Shown piece after piece: positions 45,236 to 53,656 of a stretch of DNA of 64,000 nucleotides (its first letter is position 1; each line of letters opens with the position of its first letter). Both the position numbers and the translations under genes were made by a program. The notes beneath the pieces were generated by a model, which saw nothing but the letters and a program-made list of their open reading frames with translations, was not told the DNA's origin and did no database searches. This DNA is from CAYVKM01 sp964452045 (GTDB lineage: Bacteria; Calditrichota; Calditrichia; RBG-13-44-9). Location of the stretch: contig CAYVKM010000003.1 of the NCBI GenBank assembly GCA_964452045.1, positions 1-64,000 of the forward strand. The letters are read 5' to 3'.

Positions 45236-46708
45236 TTAACGTAATAAAAGCATGCGCCTGGATTCAATATTTTTTCCATCCAGAAACAGCTGATAAAAAT
45301 AAATGCCACTGGATTGCGGGATGCCCTTTTGATTCGTCCCGTCCCATGTAACTGAATAGGTTCCTGGAGCCTCAGCTTTATTGACCAGCCGGCGAATTAA
45401 TCTGCCCTGTAGATCCAGAATATTTATTTTGACTTGCACATGGTTGGTTATTTCATAGACGATACGAGTTTCCGGATTAAAGGGGTTGGGAAAATTTTGC
45501 TCGAGGTTATAGCTTTTCATTCCCAGACTATTGTTTTTTTTTATGGAGGTTGTTGTTGAAACGAAATGATATATTTTCCCGTCGAAGGCACAAATGTATA
45601 ATTCCCCAGCAGCATCTTTTCCAAATGAAGCAATTTGAAGCGAAGTATCAAATAGCTCCTGATTTATTGCGCTACCGGTACCACTGTATTCCAGCGTCCA
45701 GATCCGGCCGCTGACAAAATCCGCATAAACATATTTGCCGACCAATTCCGGAACTAAACTTCCTCGGTAGACATAACCACCGGTGATTGATTGACCAATG
45801 CTATGGCTATATTCCCAGATTGGCATTTCCAATCCGGTAGTATCACAGGGCAGGGAATCGCAGGGCCAGGGTGAGTTATAGCAGTGATTTCCTTCGAAGG
45901 TACTCCAGCCATAGTTTCCTCCATTGACTATCAGGTCAACTTCTTCCCATAGACTCTGACCTACATCTGCAGCCCACAACCGGCCGGTTACCGGATCGAA
46001 ACTGAATCGCCAGGGATTTCTTAAACCATAGGCATATATTTCTTCCCGGAAGCCTTGCAAATTGTTAAAAAATGGATTATCCGCGGGAATACTGTAATTA
46101 CCCAGTGCAGAAGTACCATTCACATCAATTCGCAGGATGGCACCGAGTAAGGTACTGCGGTTCTGGGCATTACATTCAGGATCTCCGTAGGAGCCACCAT
46201 CGCCAACTGCGATATAGAGATAGCCATCATTGGGCCCGAAAGCTATCTGGCCACCGTTATGGTTCGAATAGGGCTGATTGTATTCTAACAGGACCAATTC
46301 GCTGTCAGCCAAAGCAATATTGGAATCCTGTTCCGAAACCTTGAACCTTGAGATGACGGTCCGGTTAGGATTAGCCGCGGTATAATTCACGTAAAAGTAT
46401 CCGTTATTTGTATAATCCGGATGAAATGCTAATCCCAGTAATCCCTGTTCATTTCCACTGTCCTGTACCCGGCTTCTGATATCTAAAAATATGGTTGAAT
46501 TGGGTACATTTGGATTATTCTCAAATACCCGGATAATACCTTGCTGTTCCACCACGAATAATCTGTTTGAACCATCTCCGGCAAATTGCAAATCGACCGG
46601 CCGGGTAAAGTTCAGGTCGGGAAATGCCGTTTGGATTTCGACCTGAGAATTTCCTACTGCACAGGAAAGCAGTAAAAATGAGGCCATGATATATATTTTA
46701 AATTTCAT
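45236..46708 (-). CDS. Exported PQQ-type sugar dehydrogenase-like protein with T9SS/FlgD-type C-terminal tail
   Basis: 490 residues. A signal peptide (residues 1-22) is followed by a six-bladed soluble-glucose-dehydrogenase propeller (about residues 25-390). Motifs include RVFENNPNVPNSTIFLDI, GLLGLAFHPDYTNNGYFYVNYT, YSNHNGGQIAFGPNDGYLYI and GLRNPWRFSFDPVTGRLWAAD; the His in NHNGG corresponds to the catalytic-base region of the family. The last 85 residues (NFPNPFNPET, GTYSVTWDGTNQKG, SSGIYFYQL) form the FlgD-like sorting domain found on type IX-secreted or surface proteins of FCB bacteria. It probably oxidises a sugar at or outside the cell surface. PQQ use is inferred from the family. Confidence 0.88.
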   Translation of the reverse strand: MKFKIYIMASFLLLSCAVGNSQVEIQTAFPDLNFTRPVDLQFAGDGSNRLFVVEQQGIIRVFENNPNVPNSTIFLDIRSRVQDSGNEQGLLGLAFHPDYTNNGYFYVNYTAANPNRTVISRFKVSEQDSNIALADSELVLLEYNQPYSNHNGGQIAFGPNDGYLYIAVGDGGSYGDPECNAQNRSTLLGAILRIDVNGTSALGNYSIPADNPFFNNLQGFREEIYAYGLRNPWRFSFDPVTGRLWAADVGQSLWEEVDLIVNGGNYGWSTFEGNHCYNSPWPCDSLPCDTTGLEMPIWEYSHSIGQSITGGYVYRGSLVPELVGKYVYADFVSGRIWTLEYSGTGSAINQELFDTSLQIASFGKDAAGELYICAFDGKIYHFVSTTTSIKKNNSLGMKSYNLEQNFPNPFNPETRIVYEITNHVQVKINILDLQGRLIRRLVNKAEAPGTYSVTWDGTNQKGIPQSSGIYFYQLFLDGKNIESRRMLLLR

Positions 46709-46815
46709 AAAAAGTCTCCGTTATTAATTGAGAATTAATCTTAACAAAATTTTGGTGAAACACCAAATATTTTCTGAGCGCTTCTGAAATTTTATTTTTT
46801 AAATGGATAAACGTC

Positions 46816-46845
46816 TTGGTTTGGCTGACAGGTTTTTCTTATATT
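46816..46845 (+). promoter_or_regulatory. Possible promoter of the lipoprotein gene
   Basis: TTGGTT (46816-46821) and TATATT (46840-46845) with an 18-base spacer, about 50 bp before the ATG. Confidence 0.35.
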
Positions 46846-46897
46846 GTCCGGCCAGTAAAGAATGGAATCATTCATTATAGCAAAAACGGAGGACTTC

Positions 46898-47491
46898 ATG
46901 ATAAACAGAGTTATTTTTTCAATTTTTTTGGCAATATTAATCTTTACATACGGGTGTGAATCCGGCGGGAAGAGTAATACCAATCAGCAAAGTAATAATA
47001 ATACCTCCGGCAACCCTCATTCCGGAGAAGTGACTTTTACTGCCCCATCGGAGTGGGTCAAAGAAACCCCCAGTTCATCTATGCGAAAGGCACAGTACAA
47101 ATGGCCTGGTCAGGATGGCAAAGAAGATGCGGAGCTGGCCGTTTTTTATTTTCCGGGTACCGGGGGTTCGGTTGAAGCGAATCTCCAACGCTGGTATGGG
47201 CAATTTAAACAACCGGATGGATCGCCGACTACAAATCATGTTTCGCAGAAAAAAGTGCAGGTGAATGGTATGGAAGTCACCGAAGTCTACGTTACCGGAA
47301 CGTACTTAAAGTCAAAATCCCCAATGATGATGCAAGGCCCGGTGGACGAATTGCCCGATTATGCCATGCTTGCCGCGATTGTCGAAGCACCGAACGGACC
47401 CTGGTTTTTTAAGGCGACCGGACCGGAAGCGACCATCGATTTCTGGAGGCAAAGTTTTGATAAATTTATCCAGACATTTAAATATAATTAG
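46898..47491 (+). CDS. Lipoprotein of unknown function
   Basis: 197 residues from the ATG at 46898, chosen because GGAGG lies five bases upstream and a clean lipoprotein signal (MINRVIFSIFLAILIFTYGC) then begins the protein. An ATG 36 bases earlier has neither. After a low-complexity linker rich in Ser, Asn and Gly comes a single alpha/beta domain (VTFTAPSEWVKETPSSSMR, DAELAVFYFPGTGGSVEANL, WYGQFKQPDG, FWRQSFDKFIQTF). Similar small domains are known from many planctomycete and FCB lipoproteins without a function. It converges with the FAD/Fe-S gene of the cytochrome cluster. Confidence 0.8.
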   Translation: MINRVIFSIFLAILIFTYGCESGGKSNTNQQSNNNTSGNPHSGEVTFTAPSEWVKETPSSSMRKAQYKWPGQDGKEDAELAVFYFPGTGGSVEANLQRWYGQFKQPDGSPTTNHVSQKKVQVNGMEVTEVYVTGTYLKSKSPMMMQGPVDELPDYAMLAAIVEAPNGPWFFKATGPEATIDFWRQSFDKFIQTFKYN

Positions 47492-47571
47492 GGAATAGTT
47501 GGGATATGTCCGATCAACTGGATCCTGAGTCTGGAGAGTATTTTTCCATAAAACGGTAAAGTGGAAACCTG

Positions 47572-48891
47572 TTAATTCAATTGATTAACTTTTTTCTTTT
47601 TACCACCAAATATAATTCCCATCTCCTCCAGCATTTGGAATGGGGGAATTCCTCCGGCAAATATAAAGACATAATCGTTGGGAATTTCTATGGTTTCATC
47701 TGAGGTTTGCAACCGTACAGATTTTTCCAGGATCTCCAAAACGTTTGATTCAAATAGTGCCTTAATTTTTTTCTGCTTAAGCAGTTCGTTTAAATTATCT
47801 TCATTTTTTTTCTTGATTCGGAAGAATCTGGGCTTTCTATAGGAAATGGTAACCTTATTTCCTTTCTGTCTTGCCAGACCCACTGCCGCCTCAATGGCAC
47901 TGTCTCCGCCACCAACCACCAGGATATTCTGGTGAGAATAGGACTGGGCATCGATTAATTGATAAGCAACTTTGGGAAGATCCTCACCCGGGACCTCCAG
48001 TTTGCGCGGCGTGCCGCGCCGGCCCATGGCCAGGACGACGTATTTGCTGCGAAATTCCCCATTGGATGATATGATCCGGAATTCCCCATTTTGCTTAATC
48101 ACCTTTTCCACCCTGGTATGCGGTTGGATTTGAATACTGTATTTTTCAATTAATTCCAGCCACATTTCCAGCAGAATTTCCTTGGAATATTCTGGTTTTT
48201 TCAATTTTCCGTAAAGCGGAATATCAACCGGTTGAGTCATAACCAGCTTTTGCCTGGGATATTGCAGAATTGTTCCGCCGGGTTCCTGTTGATCCAGGAC
48301 CAGGTAGGTAAGCTTATTCTGAATTGCGGTGAGGGCAGATGTTAAACCAGCCGGTCCGGCCCCGATTATCAATACATCTTTTACTTCCGGATCCTGAGAA
48401 CGCTCTGGTTTCCTGGCTATCTTTGTTACTGCTTTGGTTCCATGTTCAATGGCATTGCGGATGAGTGAAATTCCACCAAGTTCTCCCACAATAAAAATTC
48501 CTGGCACATTACTTTCGTAATAATCATCAACTTGCGGAATATCTTCACGGGTTTTGATATCACCCAAGCCGACTTCGATTGCGCCAACCGGACAGGCTGG
48601 TTCGCACAGTCCGTGTCCCACACAACGCATCCCATTGATAACCGTAGCCTTACCAAAGACCACCCCTAATACATCACCCTCCGGGCAGGCCAGAACGCAG
48701 GAGCCGCAGCCAATACAATTTGCCTGATCGATAAACGGGAATTGCGCCCGTGGCTTATCAATACCCAGTGCTACTGCTTCGCGTTTGCGTTGCTCATTCT
48801 GTTTTTGTTGTTTGCGGAATTTTATATAGTATGGTATGATGATAAGGATTACTAAAGTAAATGTGATAAACCAGATTACCAGAGATTCCAT
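47572..48891 (-). CDS. Membrane-anchored FAD/4Fe-4S NAD(P)H oxidoreductase of the cytochrome cluster
   Basis: 439 residues. One N-terminal membrane helix (residues 4-24) is followed by a ferredoxin domain and a thioredoxin-reductase-like flavin domain. The first cluster is canonical: Cys59, 62, 65 and 69. In the second, positions 90, 93, 96 and 100 are Cys, His, Cys, Cys, so one ligand is His. FAD binding is at IIGAGPAG (about 175-182) and a second nucleotide site at VVGGGDSA (about 326-333). The CxxC redox pair of thioredoxin reductase is absent. It is the last gene of a cluster of multiheme cytochromes and probably passes electrons between NAD(P)H and the membrane cytochrome or quinone pool. 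Confidence 0.85.
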   Translation of the reverse strand: MESLVIWFITFTLVILIIIPYYIKFRKQQKQNEQRKREAVALGIDKPRAQFPFIDQANCIGCGSCVLACPEGDVLGVVFGKATVINGMRCVGHGLCEPACPVGAIEVGLGDIKTREDIPQVDDYYESNVPGIFIVGELGGISLIRNAIEHGTKAVTKIARKPERSQDPEVKDVLIIGAGPAGLTSALTAIQNKLTYLVLDQQEPGGTILQYPRQKLVMTQPVDIPLYGKLKKPEYSKEILLEMWLELIEKYSIQIQPHTRVEKVIKQNGEFRIISSNGEFRSKYVVLAMGRRGTPRKLEVPGEDLPKVAYQLIDAQSYSHQNILVVGGGDSAIEAAVGLARQKGNKVTISYRKPRFFRIKKKNEDNLNELLKQKKIKALFESNVLEILEKSVRLQTSDETIEIPNDYVFIFAGGIPPFQMLEEMGIIFGGKKKKVNQLN

Positions 48892-48992
48892 ATTTGAAAA
48901 TTTAATTCAAAGATAAATTTAAATTCAATTAGATATCAAACGTTACTATTTGTGGACAGGTTAGTTCCGATTAGTATTGGTCAATTCGGCTG

Positions 48993-50609
48993 TTAGAAGC
49001 GATATCCCAGCTCCATAAGAACCCGGTGTCCGTTTATATCGTCTCCCCAGTTATATTCATATTGAGCATTGATATAAAATCGATAGTAAATATTTGCTGT
49101 GGTAGAAATTCTGCCCCATTGATTATTCCGGTTTGTATTGTTTGCTTTGAGCTGGTAAGTATATCCGCCAAATCCAAAATCAAGATTCAGATTGTTCCGG
49201 AAATATTTACCCAGAGTGAGGGAATAATTCACCCCCTGAGTAAAGAAATTGGAAAATCCGGCACCATTGAGGAAAATTCGCATGCCCCGCACCAGGAAAT
49301 TTACTTTGTTCAGACCGGCTGCATAAGAATAGGTGTAGTTGGTATCGGTTTCCCTTTTTCGGACGCCAAAGTTACCGAAAAATCGGTAATTCGCCGGCAA
49401 TAATAGAGACACGGTTCCGCGAAGTCCCTGGCGCATGGCATTATCGAAAAGACTGTCGGCAATTGTCCTGGTTTCATAGGTTTGATAGTTTTTCCGATTA
49501 TCATACATGAGCCCAATCGACGCCCAGGAATTAACTTCCCACCGCCCGGAAATATATAAATTGCTCAAACTGAACGTCTGATTGGTGCGTTCTTTACGCC
49601 AGCTGCGATTGTAGTCCAGTTCCATACTCTGATAAACGCTCCACTTTTGCCTGATGTAAAGGTTGTTCTGTAAATAGATATATTCCCGGCTTACTGTGCT
49701 ACTATGATATTCCCCGGTTAAAGCCATGGTTGATTCATAGCGATTGGAACCGTAATTACCCTGCAGATAGGTTAAGTATGCCCCGTACTTCTGAATGGAG
49801 GTTTGCAGATCTGCATATTGCCAGTCTGGCTGTGTGCCGGCAAATACGCCGGTGCGGAAGTTTTGATTTACTCGTTGTTGAAGCAGCAAACCATCGATGT
49901 AGCCGACGCCGCTGAATTGATTCGAGATTATTCGACCCAATTTGTAATTAAGAAAAGCATTCTCATCATCATAGCTGAAGGAAAATTCATAGATACGGTT
50001 TCGCCACTCAGTCCTGGGTACCTCGTCATTCAGACGCCTTGCCCGATCATTATATCGGGTCCTGACTTTTATCCGAAAATGATAAGCCCGATTCCACAAA
50101 TTACTTCCGTACAGATTAAATCGCATGGTGGGTTGTGAGAAATTCAAGTCCGTCCGGTCAAGATCCCGCCAGTAATAATATTGAGCAGAGATATTTCCCC
50201 TCAAACGAAAATCACTTTTATTTCTCTTTTGTACCCTATTTAAATATTTTGAAGGCGTTTTGGTCACTTTTGTACCAGGTTTAGTTGTTTCATCCGTTTT
50301 TCCTGGTTCGGACTTTTTCTTAATTGATTTAAATTGAGCAATATCTCCCGGTTTTAAAGTACCCTTCGTTGTAATTATTTTGCAGGAGGAAGAATAGTCC
50401 GAAGTATACACTACCTCCATCTGCGCAAAGTCCATATTGCCCTTTTTGATGATCAAAGTATCTCCGGTTTCAATTCCCTGAGCCCTCCCGGCATCCAGGT
50501 AAACGTATTCGGCCGACAAATATTTGACCCGAAAGGTCGATTTATTTTCGTTATTTTGCGCGATTATATTTGAGATTAATAATATAGCAAGAAATATATA
50601 TCGAGTCAT
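48993..50609 (-). CDS. Outer-membrane barrel of a porin-cytochrome-type conduit
   Basis: 538 residues. The start is set at ATG 50609-50607, one base after the upstream cytochrome stop; a signal peptide (YIFLAILLISNIIAQ) follows. The frame is open further upstream, but only as a shadow of the cytochrome gene. Residues about 25-95 resemble the C-terminal domain of FlgT (VYLDAGRAQGIETGDTLII). A linker rich in Lys, Thr and Pro follows, then about 400 residues of amphipathic strands ending in Phe (VLMELGYRF). A barrel next to a 10-heme cytochrome is the MtrA-MtrB arrangement, although this barrel is smaller and shows no direct MtrB signature that I can recognise. Confidence 0.75.
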   Translation of the reverse strand: MTRYIFLAILLISNIIAQNNENKSTFRVKYLSAEYVYLDAGRAQGIETGDTLIIKKGNMDFAQMEVVYTSDYSSSCKIITTKGTLKPGDIAQFKSIKKKSEPGKTDETTKPGTKVTKTPSKYLNRVQKRNKSDFRLRGNISAQYYYWRDLDRTDLNFSQPTMRFNLYGSNLWNRAYHFRIKVRTRYNDRARRLNDEVPRTEWRNRIYEFSFSYDDENAFLNYKLGRIISNQFSGVGYIDGLLLQQRVNQNFRTGVFAGTQPDWQYADLQTSIQKYGAYLTYLQGNYGSNRYESTMALTGEYHSSTVSREYIYLQNNLYIRQKWSVYQSMELDYNRSWRKERTNQTFSLSNLYISGRWEVNSWASIGLMYDNRKNYQTYETRTIADSLFDNAMRQGLRGTVSLLLPANYRFFGNFGVRKRETDTNYTYSYAAGLNKVNFLVRGMRIFLNGAGFSNFFTQGVNYSLTLGKYFRNNLNLDFGFGGYTYQLKANNTNRNNQWGRISTTANIYYRFYINAQYEYNWGDDINGHRVLMELGYRF

Positions 50610-50610
50610 T

Positions 50611-51411
50611 TTAATCACCCGATCCTTCTCCCGAACCTCTGGGGTGACATGAGTAACAAGCCGAACTCTCGTAGACATAATTGGACACCTCGCGATGTTT
50701 TTGGTCCATTGATGATTTGTTATGTTCATGACAGCTGAAACAGGTAAAATCCTTGAAGTTTCCCGAATTGAAATGACAGGTATGACAGGTACTCCACTCA
50801 CCAGCATGGGCACCACTGAAGATCGGGAAGTATGAATCATGCTCAAATTCTGCCGGTTGCCATGCAAAAAAACTATGGCAGTTCTCGCATTGTCTGCTGA
50901 AGCCTGCCTGGGCATGGTTCGGGCTTTGGACCGAAAAATATTCCTGTTCATGGCAGGAAAAACATTCCGAGCGAAGCAGTGCAAATTCACCCTCAATTTC
51001 GGTGAAATGACAGGCACCACAATCCAAACGGGCATGGGCTCCCCAAAGCGGAAAAGTTGTATTGGCATGGGCCAGGGTGTAATCCAGAACAGTCCAGCCT
51101 TTTGGAGTATGGCAAGCCGAACACCATGGCCCCAACCTGCTCTGATGCACATCGATATGGCAGGAGATGCAGTTCGGGGAAACATCCGCAAAATTAGACA
51201 GCACATGGCAATCCTGACATCTGAGCAAACGATGTTGGCCAAGCAGTGGAAAATTGGTTTGGCTGTGGTCGAAATGAATTTCGCTCCACTGCTCCAGGCT
51301 ATGGCAAACGGAACACTCCATTTCCATAACCTCATGCGGAGATTCCTGTGACCATAAAAAACAGACGGGAATGATAATTCCCAGATAAAAAAGCAGGTAT
51401 AGTTTTTTCAT
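50611..51411 (-). CDS. Exported decaheme c-type cytochrome
   Basis: 266 residues with a signal peptide (residues 1-21). Ten CxxCH heme sites run from CSVCH (residues 33-37) to CYSCH near residue 252. Repeats of the type FDH-x3-T-x-FPL-x-G-x-H supply extra His residues as likely axial ligands. The C-terminal part (YFPIFSGAHAGEWSTCHTCH, CFSCHEHNK) is nearly the same as the end of the 28-heme protein next door. The size is close to MtrA, which spans an outer-membrane barrel, and the next gene encodes a barrel one base away. It should be periplasmic or barrel-embedded. Confidence 0.9.
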   Translation of the reverse strand: MKKLYLLFYLGIIIPVCFLWSQESPHEVMEMECSVCHSLEQWSEIHFDHSQTNFPLLGQHRLLRCQDCHVLSNFADVSPNCISCHIDVHQSRLGPWCSACHTPKGWTVLDYTLAHANTTFPLWGAHARLDCGACHFTEIEGEFALLRSECFSCHEQEYFSVQSPNHAQAGFSRQCENCHSFFAWQPAEFEHDSYFPIFSGAHAGEWSTCHTCHFNSGNFKDFTCFSCHEHNKSSMDQKHREVSNYVYESSACYSCHPRGSGEGSGD

Positions 51412-51412
51412 T

Positions 51413-53654
51413 TTATCTCTTGAATTTTCCCTGTCCGTTTGGATGACAGTTATAACAGGCCGTGCTTACATATTGATAGCCGGACACGCCCTGATGTTGT
51501 TGCTGTAATTCGTTGGGATCATTATGTTCATGGCAAAAAATACATTCAAAGACTGCATAATTGTTGGGATCTACATGACAATCCGCACAATCATTCCATT
51601 CGCCCTGATGCCTTCCGGAATAAATTGGAAAATATTGGTTATCGTGATCCCAGGTGGTTTGCGTCCAGTTGCTGGTATTATGGCAGGTCTCACACTGGGT
51701 TGGAAATCCTGCAGCCACATGATTAGGATTAGTGGTACCGTTATAATCGTTGGAGTGGCAGGAATAACAATCGGTTGGCGTTCCGGTATACCCATTGGCA
51801 TGGCAATCCATACACTGCAGGTTTAGATGTGCTCCGGTAAGTGGGAACTGGGTCTGATTATGATCAAAGGTTGCTGGTTCCCATCCACTTGTCGAATGGC
51901 ACAGGGTGCAATCGTGACTGAAGTTGTTCTGGACGTGATTTGGATCAGTTACACTGTTAAAGTCGTTTTCGTGACAAGAGAAGCAATCGGTTGGCGTGCC
52001 GGTATAGCCATTAGCATGACAATCTATACACTGCAACGAGAGGTGAGCCCCGGTGAGCGGGAACTGGGTCTGGTTGTGATCAAAGGTGGCAGGTTCCCAT
52101 CCACTGGTTGAATGGCACTCTGTACAATCGTGACTGAAATTATTCTGCACATGATTTGGATCATCCGCATTGTTATAGTCATTTTCATGACAGGAGAAAC
52201 AGTCAGTCGGAGTAGCAACGTAACCCTGGGAATGGCAATCGATGCATTGCAACGAGAGGTGAGCCCCGGTGAGCGGGAACTGGGTCTGGTTGTGATCAAA
52301 GGNNNNNNNNNNNNNNNNNNNNNNNNNNNNNNNNNNNNNNNNNNNNNNNNNNNNNNNNNNNNNNNNNNNNNNNNNNNNNNNNNNNNNNNNNNNNNNNNNN
52401 NNTGGCAGGTTCCCATCCACTGGTTGAATGGCACTCTGTACAATCATGACTGAAATTATTCTGCACATGATTCGGATCGTCCACACCATTGTAATCATTT
52501 TCATGGCAGGAAAAGCAATCACTTGAGGTAGCAGTGTAACCACTGGCATGACAGTCGATGCATTGTAAGCTGAGATGGGCGCCGGTTAAGGGAAATTGAG
52601 TATTGTTATGGTCAAAGCTTGCCGGGTTCCAGGCAGTGTTGGTATGACATTGAGTGCAATCGTGATCAAAATTATTCTGAACATGATTTGGATCGGTTGT
52701 GGCATTGTAATCATTCTGATGGCACCCAAAACAGTCTTGCGGTAAACCGGCTACCTGATTGTTGACATGGCATTCATTGCACTGAAGATTCATATGGGCT
52801 CCAACCAGAGTAAATCCTGATGCCTGAACGTGATCAAAGAAGGCGCCCTGCCATTGCTGTGTATTATGGCAAAGGGTACATTCTTCCAGAAATCCAAATA
52901 TTACGTGATTAGGATTGGCTGTACTCAAATAGTCACTCCGGTGGCATCCGATACATCGATTTGGTGTTCCAATAAATGTCTCAGCATGGCAGCCATTGCA
53001 ATCTGCCTGTAAATGTGCTCCGTCAAGTTTAAATGCTGAGGTGTGTTGGTAAGTTGTTTTTTGCCAGGAGGGAAACTGTGGTTGATGGCATTCCAGGCAG
53101 TTCAGATCAAAAGCTGCTTTTTGGTGGTTGGGATCGACCGCAAGGTTGAATTCCTGTAGGTGACAGCCGGAGCACTCCACTGGGGTCAGGGCAAATTGAT
53201 CCCGTTGTTGATTAAGATGGCAGGCGTCGCAGTCGACCAGTGCATGTACCCCTAGCAGTGGAAAAAGGGTCCGATTATGTGCCTGGAATTGCTCCTGCCG
53301 ATCTTCCCAATTTGCCGGTGAATGGCAATTCTCGCAATGGGTACCAAGTATTCCGGTATGAATATCCGTGTGACAATCTATACAGGCAGATCCGATTATG
53401 GAGAAAACCAGGCTTTCGTGACAGGACCGGCATTGCACGCTGGTATGAACTCCGGTGAGGGGAAAACCGGTTTTAGCATGATCAAAATTTATTTTCCCTG
53501 GATCCACTTTCCAGTCTTTTGCGGTATGACACTCATCGCAATCATATTTAATGTCGCCATGCGGCATTTTAACCGACTGTTGAGAGAGGGAAACCAGGGT
53601 GACAACCAACAGAAAGGAAATAATCGAAAAGACGGTTATATAAAATTTTTTCAT
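51413..53654 (-). CDS. Exported multiheme c-type cytochrome, at least 28 hemes, interrupted by a scaffold gap
   Basis: A signal peptide starts at ATG 53654 (MKKFYITVFSIISFLLVV), after GGAAGGG. Sixteen CxxCH sites lie before the 100-N gap and twelve after it. The two parts sit in different frames as written. Removing the 100 N brings them into one frame and gives 713 residues. The central part consists of 72-residue repeats, each with three heme sites (CIDCH, CFSCH, CTECH) and the FDHNQTQFPLTGAHLSLQC motif. More hemes are possible if repeats are missing from the assembly. It begins two bases after the 20-heme gene and ends one base before the decaheme gene, so the three are one operon. Confidence 0.85.
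51861..52824 (-). repeat. 216-bp in-frame tandem repeats in the 28-heme gene
   Basis: The unit marker TGATCAAAGG starts at 51861, 52077 and 52293, exactly 216 bp apart. A diverged copy (TGGTCAAAGC) starts at 52609, which is 316 bp on, or 216 bp once the 100 N are removed. The next, at 52831, is 222 bp further. Copies at 52030-52086 and 52246-52302 are almost identical at DNA level, pointing to recent duplication or conversion. Confidence 0.9.
52303..52402. other. Scaffold gap (100 N)
   Basis: A run of exactly 100 N inside the tandem repeats. Its left flank ends GATCAAAGG and its right flank begins TGGCAGGTTCCC, which join exactly as in the neighbouring repeat at 52078-52095. The true gap is therefore zero or a whole number of 216-bp units. 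Confidence 0.97.
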
Positions 53655-53656
53655 AA

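Noticed and set aside
50610..51335. Open frame extending the barrel gene upstream by about 240 codons
   Set aside because: It runs through the decaheme gene in another frame, has no sensible protein pattern, and the barrel has its own ATG and signal peptide at 50609.
51861..52824. Regular repeats as a CRISPR array
   Set aside because: The unit is 216 bp, in frame and codes for CxxCH repeats; there are no short repeats with variable spacers and no cas genes.
51413..53654. Apparent frameshift splitting the 28-heme gene into two overlapping genes
   Set aside because: The frame change is exactly what 100 inserted N cause; without them the repeat phase and the frame both agree.
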